Positions 8,804 to 16,911 are shown, counted from the stretch's first letter. The stretch is DNA of 43,178 bases from an uncultured Lachnospiraceae bacterium (GCA_947630125.1 CANRGO010000008.1:1-43178); one strand, 5' to 3'. Made by a program: numbers and translations. The notes: generated from the letters alone by a model not told the origin.

Positions 8804-9148
8804 TTATACTTCGTCATTTTGTAACATGCCATGAATGCTTGTTTGCATCAGTTCCCATTGGTTTAAAAGTTCTTTGTATATTTCTGTTCCAAATTCTGTT
8901 CGTTTATAATACTTTCTAGGCTTAGATCCTTCTGTCTCCCACTCACTGACTAATAGATTCTGCTTCTCCAAACGACGAAGCAGCGGATACAAGGTTCCAC
9001 TGTCTATCTCCAAGCCCTTATCACATAAGTTTTGAACTAAAGAATACCCATATTGAGGTTTGCTCAACTGACTTAAAGTTCCAAGAACTACGGTCCCTCT
9101 TCTCATTTCCAAAACAAATTGGGAAATTAATTCCTTTTTGTCTTCCAT
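8804..9148 (-). CDS. PadR-family transcriptional regulator
   Basis: A 114-residue winged-helix repressor. The PadR core is clear: MRRGTVVLGTLSQLSKPQYG, YSLVQNLCDKGLEIDSGTLY and the wing PLLRRLEKQNLLVSEW..GSKPRKYYKRTEFG. Length is typical of the short (PadR-s2) subfamily. The start has AGAGGTG about 5 bp upstream. The gene is first in a two-gene operon with the HAAS membrane protein. Its promoter contains an inverted repeat between -35 and -10, which implies negative autoregulation. Confidence 0.93.
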   Translation of the reverse strand: MEDKKELISQFVLEMRRGTVVLGTLSQLSKPQYGYSLVQNLCDKGLEIDSGTLYPLLRRLEKQNLLVSEWETEGSKPRKYYKRTEFGTEIYKELLNQWELMQTSIHGMLQNDEV

Positions 9149-9184
9149 AGAACACCTCTTTCTTTAATAAAAATAAATTATTAC

Positions 9185-9229
9185 TATTGACATTTTCATT
9201 ATAGTGTACACCGCACACTATTGTCAATA
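9185..9229 (-). promoter_or_regulatory. PadR-HAAS promoter with embedded operator
   Basis: On the minus strand a perfect TTGACA (9227-9222) and TATAAT (9203-9198) are 18 bp apart. The spacer contains the perfect 7-bp inverted repeat ATAGTGT (9201-9207) / ACACTAT (9215-9221), which overlaps the -10. An outer pair, TATTGACA (9185-9192) and TGTCAATA (9222-9229), is also inverted. PadR proteins typically bind dyads of this AGTGT-N-ACACT kind, so this is the likely autorepression site. Confidence 0.75.
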
Positions 9230-9248
9230 ATAAAGTATGATTTTTTAC

Positions 9249-9279
9249 AAAAAAAATTTCAGGGTAAAAACCCTGAAAT
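9249..9279 (-). terminator. Terminator of the ECF sigma operon
   Basis: A perfect 10-bp stem (9256-9265 with 9270-9279, core TTTCAGGG/CCCTGAAA) has a 4-nt loop and is followed on the minus strand by eight Ts. It lies 13 bp after the last gene of the sigma operon and protects the PadR promoter from read-through. Confidence 0.88.
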
Positions 9280-9292
9280 CTCAAACCATCGT

Positions 9293-9589
9293 TTAGTATA
9301 TAAATTTGTAACCATATTGAATAAAAAAATCAAGCACTGCCATTGCCATGGCAAAAAAAGATAATAAAACAATAAGTACAATCGCAGCTCCATCATAAAC
9401 CAACTCTTCCTTTGAAACTCCATTCATAAGCAATATTTCTATTCCTAAAATAACGAAAATAATAGGCCAAAACTGAGCGATTAATAGATATTCCATAGCA
9501 GGAAATAGTAATCTGGATAGAAACAACAAACCAAACACTACCAAGAGTATTCCAAGCGAAAACGTTCCAACTTTTCTTTTTTTAATCAC
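9293..9589 (-). CDS. Small membrane protein, last gene of the ECF sigma operon
   Basis: About 98 residues with three hydrophobic segments: GTFSLGILLVVFGLLFLSRL, LIAQFWPIIFVILGIEILLM and AAIVLIVLLSFFAMAMAVLD. The first two resemble the LiaF-type or DUF5668 membrane module, but I would not name it. The longest frame opens at a GTG (9598) that abuts the AGGAGG site. A GTG at 9589, 9 bp after AGGAGG, is the better start. It overlaps the end of the preceding gene by 8 bp, so it is translationally coupled. Function unknown; its place after a sigma/anti-sigma pair suggests a role in sensing or envelope stress. Confidence 0.72.
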   Translation of the reverse strand: MIKKRKVGTFSLGILLVVFGLLFLSRLLFPAMEYLLIAQFWPIIFVILGIEILLMNGVSKEELVYDGAAIVLIVLLSFFAMAMAVLDFFIQYGYKFIY

Positions 9590-10115
9590 GTTTTTCACCC
9601 TCCTGTTCTATCATTTCACTTACTTGTTTTTTCTTTCCAAGTATTAATTTAACTCCTACAAATATAATGAAACATCCAATGGCATATTGGGGGATGTCAC
9701 TAATCGCATTGTATATATCCCAGGGAAGCAGCCAACTGATAAAGTTCAAAAAATTATTCCATAAAATTGTTATGCCCAAAATAATCAAAACCCAGGCAAG
9801 AACCTTCTGCCCACCTTTATGAAGCAGAGTTTTCCCAAATGTTAACTCCGGCAACACTTGAAAGCTATCTTCCAAAGATTCAAATTCTTCATCAGTCATA
9901 GATTTAATATTGTGGGTATCAAAAAAACCGAAAAACCAAATCATAGGTATTGCGAATAACACTACAGGAAGATTTAGCCACGCTGCAATAAATACCACAA
10001 TACTAAAAATTCCCATAACACTTAAACCACGTTTCATAAAGCCCAAATACATCTCTCCTGCTCCTGGTATCACAGAAAAACAGAAGGTAAAAAAACTACT
10101 TTTTTTCTTTCTCAT
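9582..10115 (-). CDS. Membrane protein of unknown function in the ECF sigma operon
   Basis: A 177-residue protein with about four hydrophobic segments: a pair at 10-60 (FCFSVIPGAGEMYLGFMKRG, then a long segment through IFSIVVFIAAWLNLPVV), one at about 105-125 (VLAWVLIILGITILWNNFLN) and one at about 145-160 (AIGCFIIFVGVKLILG). The N-terminal PGAGEMYLGFMKRGL resembles TM2-type motifs (P-G-x-x-x-x-Y-x-G). A cytoplasmic acidic stretch (MTDEEFESLEDSF) lies between. The start has AAGGAG at 8 bp. It follows the anti-sigma gene by 21 bp. No enzyme motif is visible. Confidence 0.75.
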   Translation of the reverse strand: MRKKKSSFFTFCFSVIPGAGEMYLGFMKRGLSVMGIFSIVVFIAAWLNLPVVLFAIPMIWFFGFFDTHNIKSMTDEEFESLEDSFQVLPELTFGKTLLHKGGQKVLAWVLIILGITILWNNFLNFISWLLPWDIYNAISDIPQYAIGCFIIFVGVKLILGKKKQVSEMIEQEGEKRD

Positions 10116-10136
10116 ATCATTTCTCCTTAAAATTAT

Positions 10137-10586
10137 TTATTTTTTATCATCTTGTTTACTTAGTCTGTTCTGATAGCTCTTTTCTATTCGATAATCGCCA
10201 CTTGTTCGCAACTCATAGGAAATGGACTCAAAATTCTCTTCAAACTTCTTTTGGAATCCTTCGAATTTTACTACTGTTCCGGGATATTTTTGATTTTGGA
10301 TTTGCATAAAAAACATTAAAAAGAATAGCGCTGCCGCAGTTCCAGCCGAAACTTTCAAACTGTAAGAAACAAATTGAAGCCACAAAAGCCTACGTTTATG
10401 CTTCTCGCTGTTGGCATTTTCCAAAATCTTGGTTTTCCTAAGTATTTCCTCTTTTATATTAGATGGAGCCGGAACAATATTTTCTTCCAGTTGTTCTAAG
10501 AACTCACAAAACAAATCATCTTTTATAAGAATATCCTCAACATATTGTTTTTGTAGGCTCTGATTGTAATTGAATTTGTCTCTCAT
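10137..10586 (-). CDS. Probable membrane-bound anti-sigma factor
   Basis: A 149-residue single-pass membrane protein. The cytoplasmic N-terminus (about 85 residues, rich in charge) is followed by one transmembrane helix (SAGTAAALFFLMFFMQI) and an extracytoplasmic tail. This topology and its place directly after an ECF sigma gene are typical of anti-sigma factors, though no zinc-binding ZAS motif is present. A longer frame opens at 10604, but AAGGAG lies 7 bp before the ATG at 10586, which I prefer. It overlaps the sigma gene by 50 bp in another frame, giving tight translational coupling. The assignment rests on context and topology. Confidence 0.7.
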   Translation of the reverse strand: MRDKFNYNQSLQKQYVEDILIKDDLFCEFLEQLEENIVPAPSNIKEEILRKTKILENANSEKHKRRLLWLQFVSYSLKVSAGTAAALFFLMFFMQIQNQKYPGTVVKFEGFQKKFEENFESISYELRTSGDYRIEKSYQNRLSKQDDKK

Positions 10587-11091
10587 ATGCTGCTCCTTTC
10601 CCATAGGTTTTCTTTAACATTTCTCTGGCTCTGTAAATTTGTGTTTGAATCGTTTTAATATTTTTTCCATATTTCTCTGCGATCATTTGCATCGATAATT
10701 CATAATAGAAGTAATCCATGGCGATTGCTTGATAGGGACTTTTTAGTGCTTCACAACTTTCCTTCAAATATCTTTTTACTTCTGTCTGCATAACTTGTTC
10801 TTCAAGTGGCAATTCCCTGTCTTCTTGTTCCAGAAAAAAATTATCCTCCATAACCAATACCTTTGATTCTTTTTTCTTAAGATAATCTAGACATTTATTG
10901 GTTGCAATTCTACAAATCCAGGCTTTTTCCTGTAGTCCATCGAAGGTTGGCAGGTTATTATATACCGAAAGGAAGGTTTCCTGTGTTAAGTCTTCTGCAT
11001 CAAAGTATTGTCTGGAAAATCGATAACATAACGAAAAAACAAGATTCTGATAGGTATCAATTAAATATTCAAAATACTCTTGCTGTTTCAT
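10537..11091 (-). CDS. ECF-type RNA polymerase sigma factor
   Basis: A sigma-70 family factor of the ECF class with regions 2 and 4. Region 2 reads LIDTYQNLVFSLCYRF..DAEDLTQETFLSVYNNL, and region 4 reads SPYQAIAMDYFYYELSMQMI..KNIKTIQTQIYRAREMLKK. The longest frame opens at 11166, but AGGAGG lies 6 bp before the ATG at 11091, so I take a 184-residue protein starting MKQQEYFEYL. It heads a four-gene operon with an anti-sigma-like protein and two membrane proteins, ending at the terminator near 9260. I found no clear promoter in 11092-11230. Confidence 0.93.
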   Translation of the reverse strand: MKQQEYFEYLIDTYQNLVFSLCYRFSRQYFDAEDLTQETFLSVYNNLPTFDGLQEKAWICRIATNKCLDYLKKKESKVLVMEDNFFLEQEDRELPLEEQVMQTEVKRYLKESCEALKSPYQAIAMDYFYYELSMQMIAEKYGKNIKTIQTQIYRAREMLKKTYGKGAAYERQIQLQSEPTKTIC

Positions 11092-11230
11092 ACCCGCCTC
11101 CTTTCTATCTAATAGATATAACGAATGAACTTGATCTTTGTCTTCAACTAACTTATATTTTTTCAAAAAAAAACAGTGGTTCTATCAAATGATATCACCA
11201 ACTGCAAAGATCAACCTATTTAATTTTTTA

Positions 11231-11484
11231 AAACCGTGCGATTTCCCTCGCATTTTAATCTGTGATTTTGATCAGTAGCTCCGTCAGGCACCCTTACGGC
11301 ACATGAACAATTCTTCTTAGTGCTGCTGCATTCCTGCCCTGACACGGTTCGTAGATGTTCATTGCGCAAGACCCAAACTTCAACACCACTGGAAAACAGC
11401 AGGTAAAACTCTCAGGTAAATCATCACTCCCACCAAGCGGATTGTGGGTACAGGGAGCCGCTAATTCCCCAGCTGCACGGTCTA
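11231..11484 (-). ncRNA. ffs: Signal recognition particle RNA, large Firmicute type (SRP/scRNA)
   Basis: The minus-strand transcript contains the conserved domain IV core GTCAGGGCAGGAATGCAGCAGC (asymmetric loop and apical tetraloop) at about 11320-11345. Its flanks TGAACATC and the distal TTGTTCATG form the long rod. The 5' part (GCTGGGGAATTAGCGGCTCC) is the Alu-like domain found in Bacillus and clostridial 6S-type SRP RNAs. The 5' end ACCGTGC (11484 side) pairs with GCACGGT near 11233-11239, closing the molecule at about 254 nt, close to the 271 nt known for B. subtilis. Exact ends are estimated from this closing helix. It targets membrane and secreted proteins together with Ffh. Confidence 0.93.
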
Positions 11485-11487
11485 ATC

Positions 11488-11516
11488 AGTATAACTTTTT
11501 TTTGTTTTTCTGTCAA
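11488..11516 (-). promoter_or_regulatory. Promoter of the SRP RNA gene
   Basis: On the minus strand a perfect TTGACA (11516-11511) and TATACT (11493-11488) are exactly 17 bp apart. Initiation is expected about 5-8 bp later, matching the deduced RNA 5' end. It begins immediately after the tadA stop codon. Confidence 0.85.
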
Positions 11517-12008
11517 TTACTTTTGCAAATCAGTGGCTTTCTTTTCCTTATTACGTATTCTTAACTGTCTAAAAAAAAGCTGGAGGATTTCAGTACATTC
11601 TTCTTGAAGAACACCTTTTTCTACAAGTACTTGATGATTGAACGAAGGATTTTCCAATATATTAAGAACTGAACCAGCACAGCCAGCCTTTTCATTCATA
11701 GCACCCATTACCACCTGCTTAATACGGGCCTGTACGATTGCACCCGAACACATTTGACATGGCTCTAGAGTTACATAAAGACTGCAGTCTTCCAATCTCC
11801 AGTCTCCCAGCTTCTTACTTGCTTTTCTTATGGCTATCATCTCGGCATGAGATAAGGTGGATTTATCAGTATTTCTTCTATTATATCCCCTTGCTATGAT
11901 TTTATCATTCTGTACAATCACGCATCCAATGGGAACTTCTCCAAGTCGTTCTGCTTTTGCAGCTTCTTTCAGTGCTTGTTTCATAAAGTGCTCATGATAA
12001 TTAACCAT
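11517..12008 (-). CDS. tadA: tRNA-specific adenosine deaminase
   Basis: It converts the wobble adenosine A34 of tRNA-Arg(ACG) to inosine. The 163-residue protein shows the zinc deaminase motifs HAEMIAIRKA (HAE, with the catalytic Glu) and TLEPCQMCSGAIVQARI (PCxxC), in a chain of normal length: HEHFMKQALKEAAKAERLGE..VPIGCVIVQ at the N-terminus. The ribosome binding site (AAAGGCG) is modest. It lies directly upstream of the SRP RNA gene, as in many Firmicutes where tadA, ffs and dnaX are neighbours; here dnaX is about 10 kb away. Confidence 0.95.
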   Translation of the reverse strand: MVNYHEHFMKQALKEAAKAERLGEVPIGCVIVQNDKIIARGYNRRNTDKSTLSHAEMIAIRKASKKLGDWRLEDCSLYVTLEPCQMCSGAIVQARIKQVVMGAMNEKAGCAGSVLNILENPSFNHQVLVEKGVLQEECTEILQLFFRQLRIRNKEKKATDLQK

Positions 12009-12024
12009 CGCATTTTCGCCTTTC

Positions 12025-12052
12025 TTGTTTTTTTCATGATTTCAGTTATAAT
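12025..12052 (+). promoter_or_regulatory. Probable promoter of the NrdG-like gene
   Basis: TTGTTT (12025-12030) and a perfect TATAAT (12047-12052) are 16 bp apart, about 30 bp before the start codon at 12083, in the short divergent region opposite tadA. Confidence 0.55.
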
Positions 12053-12082
12053 AAATATACAATGTAATGAACGAGGTAAACA

Positions 12083-12790
12083 ATGACTAGCTATGGACTG
12101 AACAAAACAACATTATTAGATTATCCAGGACATCTTGCAGCTACTATTTTTACAGGAGGCTGTAATTTTTGTTGCCCTTTTTGTCATAACAAGGACCTAG
12201 TCCTTAGTCCGGCTTCTGCTTTGACGATTTCAAAAGATGAACTCTTATCTTTTCTTGACAAAAGAAAACAGATTCTTGACGGAATCTGCATCACTGGTGG
12301 AGAGCCAACTCTTTATTCTGATTTACCAGAACTAATCAAACGCATTAAAGAAATGGGGTATCAGATTAAGCTGGATACCAATGGAACAAATCCCTCTATG
12401 CTCCGCTCTCTCTATGAACAGCAATTACTGGATTATGTAGCCATGGATATTAAAAATTCCCTGGATTCCTATTCAAAAACAGCAGGTATCTCAACGCAAA
12501 CTTTTGCTTCTTTAAAACCAGCACTTTTGGAATCAGTATCCTTAATCCAAACTTCAGGTATAGACTATGAATTTAGAACCACCGTCGTTAGCGAGTTGCA
12601 CACAGCAGAAGATTTTAAAAAAATCGGACAGTGGATTTATGGTGCAAAAGCATACTATTTACAAAGTTACGAGGATAGTCCACAGGTAATTCAACCTGGT
12701 TTCCATCCTCATAGCAAAGATACATTACAATCTTTTGTCAGTTTATTAAAGCCTTATATTGAAAATGTGGAACTACGTGGTATTCAATAA
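12083..12790 (+). CDS. Anaerobic ribonucleoside-triphosphate reductase activating protein, NrdG2-like radical SAM enzyme
   Basis: A 235-residue radical SAM protein of the glycyl-radical-enzyme activase type. The iron-sulfur motif C27xxxC31xxC34 lies in FTGGCNFCCPFCHNKDL; the SAM-binding GGE motif is CITGGEPTLY; KLDTNGTNP and YVAMDIKN are the later conserved strands. It is longer than the classical NrdG (about 155 residues) and matches the NrdG2/YjjW-like group that starts with a G-x-x-K-x-T-L-L-D-YPG sequence. The start has GAGGT about 6 bp upstream. No reductase (nrdD) or other glycyl radical enzyme is in the window, so its partner must be elsewhere. Confidence 0.88.
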   Translation: MTSYGLNKTTLLDYPGHLAATIFTGGCNFCCPFCHNKDLVLSPASALTISKDELLSFLDKRKQILDGICITGGEPTLYSDLPELIKRIKEMGYQIKLDTNGTNPSMLRSLYEQQLLDYVAMDIKNSLDSYSKTAGISTQTFASLKPALLESVSLIQTSGIDYEFRTTVVSELHTAEDFKKIGQWIYGAKAYYLQSYEDSPQVIQPGFHPHSKDTLQSFVSLLKPYIENVELRGIQ

Positions 12791-12794
12791 TCAC

Positions 12795-13904
12795 TTAAAA
12801 GAAATCTCCCTTTTCCAAATACTTCATATAATTAACAACCATAAGCGCAATTTTAAAGGTTAACGCATCGTCAAAGGTTCGAATATCAAGGCCTGTTGCC
12901 TTCTGTAGTTTTTCAATACGATACACCAATGTATTTCTGTGGATAAATAATTGTCTTGAGGTTTCTGATACATTTAAATTGTTTTCAAAGAATTTCAAAA
13001 TCGTTGTAAGTGTTTCGTCGTCTAATTCTTCTGGAACATTTTCTCCAAAGATTTCCTCCATAAAGATTTTACAAAGATTCACTGGCAACTGATAGATTAA
13101 TCTTCCAATTCCAAGGGTATTGTATGCTGTTATTACTTTCTCAGCATAGAAAATTTTTCCAACATCAAGTGCCATCTTGGCTTCTTTATAAGAACGGGAT
13201 ACATCCTTTAATTCCTGTACAACCGTTCCATAAGATACTTTAACACTCATCATGGCTTCTGTATTCATCATATCCACAATGGTTTTTGCAATTTCTTCCA
13301 TGGCAGGATAATAATCTGATTTTGTCTTTATTTTGATTTCCTTCAAAGATTTTACCAGAATAATATTTCTTTCATCTACTGCAGTCAGATAATCACCCGA
13401 ATGAGAAGAAAATAGACTCTTCAGCATTTCCATGATATCGTTGTCTTTATCCTGTTTTGTTTCGATCATAAATACAACTCTTGGAACTTCCACATCAATA
13501 TGGAGTTTCTTTGCGCGATTATAGATATCCACTAAAAGCATATTATCCAAAATCAAATTTTGTATGAAATTATTACGATCAAATTTTTCTTTGTAAGCCT
13601 GTATCAGATGTTGTATTTGACTTACCGCTATTTTTGCAATCATATAGGTGTCATTTCCAAGACCTCTGGCAACCAAAATATACATTACTTCTTTTTCATC
13701 CTGAATTTTTAATAAGTGTAATCCACTAATAACCTGACTATCGGCAGGCGAATTGGCAAAAGCCATCAAAATGGATTCATCGATTCCACCTTCTTCAAAT
13801 GTTGTGGCAATCATTCTACCATCTAAATCAAAAATTCCCAAATCGGTTTTTGTAATTGCTTTTAACTCATCGATACTTGTTTGTATTGTCTGATTTGAAA
13901 TCAT
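12795..13904 (-). CDS. CdaR/PucR-type transcriptional regulator
   Basis: A 369-residue regulator. The N-terminus (about 1-130) resembles the sugar-diacid recognition domain of CdaR proteins (IDELKAITKTDLGIFDLDGR). The middle is a GGDEF-like degenerate fold, and the C-terminus is a PucR-type helix-turn-helix (NNLNVSETSRQLFIHRNTLV, YRIEKLQKATGLDIRTFDD). The start has AGGAAGGT 8 bp upstream. It follows the MsmX-type ATPase gene, from which it is separated by a terminator. Regulators of this type commonly sit next to msmX/ugpC-like genes in clostridia. Its ligand is unknown, and it may control sugar-import ATPase supply. Confidence 0.85.
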   Translation of the reverse strand: MISNQTIQTSIDELKAITKTDLGIFDLDGRMIATTFEEGGIDESILMAFANSPADSQVISGLHLLKIQDEKEVMYILVARGLGNDTYMIAKIAVSQIQHLIQAYKEKFDRNNFIQNLILDNMLLVDIYNRAKKLHIDVEVPRVVFMIETKQDKDNDIMEMLKSLFSSHSGDYLTAVDERNIILVKSLKEIKIKTKSDYYPAMEEIAKTIVDMMNTEAMMSVKVSYGTVVQELKDVSRSYKEAKMALDVGKIFYAEKVITAYNTLGIGRLIYQLPVNLCKIFMEEIFGENVPEELDDETLTTILKFFENNLNVSETSRQLFIHRNTLVYRIEKLQKATGLDIRTFDDALTFKIALMVVNYMKYLEKGDFF

Positions 13905-14012
13905 CTAATTTACCTTCCTATTCTGAACGAAAGTTGTTTATCTTTGCTAACTCATTCATTAAAAAATTACTTTCTCTCATCATAATGCATTCTCATAGGA
14001 TATGCAAGAATG

Positions 14013-14043
14013 AAAAAAAGAGAGACGCATATGCATCTCTCTT
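14013..14043 (-). terminator. Terminator of the msmX-like gene
   Basis: On the minus strand AAGAGAGAT and GTCTCTCTT (14043-14018, one G-U pair) form a stem around GCATATGC, which is itself self-complementary. Seven Ts follow (14019-14013). It lies 15 bp past the stop codon of the ATPase gene. The rest of 13905-14057 shows no gene. Confidence 0.85.
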
Positions 14044-14057
14044 GAATAAATCATTGA

Positions 14058-15170
14058 TTAGTTTGTAATAACCTGTTCTGTTTCTTTGTCAAATACATGG
14101 ATTTTTTCTACATCCATAGCAAATTTAACAACGTCTCCAGGTCTTGCTGTTGTACGAGAATCTACTCTTGCAGTAAGAGGGAATTCTTCTAAATCGAAGT
14201 ATAAGTAAACTTCTGCACCAAGTAATTCGTAAACTTTGATAGTAGATTCAAAAACGCTGCTTGGAGAAGCTTCAATCATCATTTCTGAGTCATAGATATC
14301 TTCTGGACGAATACCAAAAGTAACAGTTTTTCCATCATATTTTCCATCGATTAATTTTTTAGATTTTGCTGGAGGAAGAGGAATGCTACGTCCTGCAACT
14401 ACAAGACTTGCTACATCTCCACTAACAGATACAGTTGCATCTAAGAAGTTCATCTGAGGTGATCCCATAAATCCTGCTACGAAAAGGTTTTTTGGTTTTT
14501 CGTATAAGTTTTGTGGTGTATCAACCTGCATAATAAGACCATCTTTCATAACTACGATTCTTGTACCAAGTGTCATAGCTTCTGTCTGATCATGTGTTAC
14601 GTATACGATGGTGGTACCAAGTCTCTGATGTAACTTAGCAATTTCGATACGCATCTGAACACGTAATTTAGCATCTAAGTTTGAAAGAGGTTCATCCATA
14701 AGGAATACTTTAGGATTACGAACAATCGCACGTCCCATAGCAACACGCTGTCTCTGTCCACCTGATAATGCTTTTGGTTTACGATCAAGTAATGATGTTA
14801 AATCAAGAATCTTTGCAGCTTCTTTTACCATTTTGTCGATTTCATCTTTTGGAACTTTTCTTAATTTAAGACCAAAAGCCATATTGTCATAAACTGACAT
14901 ATGAGGATATAATGCGTAGTTCTGGAAAACCATTGCGATATCTCTATCTTTAGGTTCAACGTCATTTACTACACGATCACCAATTCTTAATTCTCCTGCA
15001 GAAATATCTTCAAGTCCTGCGATCATACGAAGAGTTGTAGATTTACCACAACCTGATGGTCCAACGAAGATAATAAATTCTTGATCAGCTACTTCAAGAT
15101 TAAAATCTTTAACAGCTTCAAATCCATTTGGATAAACTTTGCAAATATTTTTTAATGATAAACTTGCCAT
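14058..15170 (-). CDS. msmX: Shared sugar ABC importer ATPase, MsmX/UgpC type
   Basis: A 370-residue nucleotide-binding subunit for CUT1 oligosaccharide importers. Motifs are Walker A GPSGCGKST, Q-loop FQNYALYPHMSVYDNMAFGL, signature LSGGQRQRVAMGRAI, Walker B VFLMDEPLSNLDAKLR and the switch histidine in YVTHDQTEAMTLG. The C-terminal TOBE/MalK-type regulatory domain (about 240-370, FGIRPEDIYDS) is present. No permease genes are adjacent, as with B. subtilis MsmX, which energises several importers encoded elsewhere. The start has AGGAGG 6 bp upstream, and its terminator lies just downstream. A TATAAT at 15264-15259 (minus) is a candidate -10. High, constitutive expression is likely. Confidence 0.93.
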   Translation of the reverse strand: MASLSLKNICKVYPNGFEAVKDFNLEVADQEFIIFVGPSGCGKSTTLRMIAGLEDISAGELRIGDRVVNDVEPKDRDIAMVFQNYALYPHMSVYDNMAFGLKLRKVPKDEIDKMVKEAAKILDLTSLLDRKPKALSGGQRQRVAMGRAIVRNPKVFLMDEPLSNLDAKLRVQMRIEIAKLHQRLGTTIVYVTHDQTEAMTLGTRIVVMKDGLIMQVDTPQNLYEKPKNLFVAGFMGSPQMNFLDATVSVSGDVASLVVAGRSIPLPPAKSKKLIDGKYDGKTVTFGIRPEDIYDSEMMIEASPSSVFESTIKVYELLGAEVYLYFDLEEFPLTARVDSRTTARPGDVVKFAMDVEKIHVFDKETEQVITN

Positions 15171-15317
15171 TTTTTGCCTCCTAAGTGTAAATATTAGTTC
15201 TGATAGTAACTAAGTTAGTGTTAGTATACCTTAGAGAAAAATAAAATTCCATACCACTATTATACAAACTTTTTATTTTCAATTGTAAAAAATGCTTATT
15301 TTAAAAATTCTAAATTA

Positions 15318-16874
15318 CTACTTTAGACAAGATGCCGAAGGAAGTTTCATTTCTTGTACACTTTTACCAATGGATGCTTGATAAAATGCGTCTATCTCTT
15401 CATCAAAAAATGCTAATTGGTTTTTCCCTCTCTTTTTTGCCTTATATAAAGCATGATCTGCAGCCTTGTATAAACTTTCAAAATCTGTTCCATCTTGCGG
15501 AAAAACTGCTGCTCCAATACTTGCAGTGGCAGAATACTTCACCTAAGAACCTACTTTAAAGTCACGGAAAAATAAGGTGATTTTCTTTGCTTCTTTCACA
15601 AAAATCTCTAACTCTGTTATGTCCTTGAGAAAAATGATAAATTCATCACCGCCTGCTCGGCCTAAAACATCTGAAATACGAAACAAACTTCTTACATCAT
15701 GACCAAAAGTACGAAGAACTTCATCCCCAAAGGAATGACCCATGGTATCATTTATTTTTTTGAAATTATCTATGTCTAAAACAAAAAGAACACCACCCTT
15801 ACCAGGATTTTTCTTAATGTAGGACATTATCTTCTTTTCCGTTGCTACCTTATTACACAAATCTGTCAACAAGTCTGTTTCCGCCATATTTTCGAGATTT
15901 CGATTTTCTTCTACAAAACGTAATCTGTTTACTACAATAACCATTACAACTAAAAAGAAGAATACCAGCAATACCAAAAGCAATTTAATTATAATTTCTT
16001 TCGAAGCTTTCCATGTATTATCCTGGAACTGTTCTATATAATCCTTCTCGACTCCTGCAACAATGGTAAAATAGGTGTTGGCAACAGGAACATAATAAAA
16101 ATAACGTTCTTCTTCCTCTAACGTGGCAGAAAATGATCCTGTATACTGATTAATGATTCGATTCTTTATATTTGTAGATACATCACTGCCTGTGGCTGTT
16201 TCATCAATTTGCGTAAAAAAATTGTCTTCATGATTCATAAATAAACTATAGGTATTTCCACTACCATATATTTTCTGTCCATCTTGACGAATCAGCATAA
16301 AACAGGCAGTTCCATCAAATGCTATCTGATTCAAGTGCTTTTCAAAAAGAGAAACATCAAAATACTGTAGGATATACCCTGTAATGTAACCATCTTCTTC
16401 AATGGAAGTCAGTACTAAAATTGCTGGTTTTCCAAACACTCCATCATCCTGAAGATAAAAATAGTTCTCAGATCTATCGTATAATTTTTGAAAATAGGAT
16501 AGTTGGGAAAGAATTACAGAATCACCATGTTGATTGATACCCACACCATTTATATCACTTGACACCACAAGATAGGCTTCAGACTTTTCAAAAAGCCCTT
16601 CCATAATAGTCCGCCATATCGCTGGTTTCTTCTTATAATAATCAGTCGCAAGTGCTGCAGCACCCTCCCCACGTGTATATGCTACATCTAGTTCTTTCTG
16701 AAAGGAGATTGAAAAATCCTCCAGTTTCGAGCAAATTGAATCCGTTATGGTTTTTTCTGCAAGTTTCTCACTGGAATTAAAATATCCATATACCATGGTA
16801 AAGATAATTATAATCAGAATTGCAATTGCCATAATCCAGTTTGATAAGGAATCCTTCTCTTTATCTGCACCCAT
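15318..16874 (-). pseudogene. Membrane diguanylate cyclase (GGDEF) interrupted by an in-frame TAG
   Basis: Two pieces, 16874-15543 and 15542-15318, are in the same reading frame and separated only by a TAG at 15545-15543. Read through, they form one 518-codon protein. An N-terminal membrane helix is followed by an extracytoplasmic sensor region, a second helix (KEIIIKLLLVLLVFFFLVVM) and a GGDEF domain. The domain contains the I-site RISD five residues before AGGDEFIIF. The amber falls after FRDFKVGS and before VKYSATASIGAAVFPQDG, inside the GGDEF fold, so the 443-residue product lacks the last strands and helices. GGAG lies 5 bp before the start. It is third in a row after HD-GYP and YesL-like genes. 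A real nonsense mutation, suppression or a sequence error are the options. Confidence 0.85.
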
Positions 16875-16911
16875 ATATACTCCATTTTCTTAAGCTTCTC
16901 TGCCTGAAAGA

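Noticed and set aside
15543-15545. Frameshift or pyrrolysine in the GGDEF gene
   Set aside because: Both pieces share one frame, so no frameshift is needed. No pyl genes are seen, and a GGDEF protein has no reason to carry pyrrolysine; a nonsense codon is the simpler reading.
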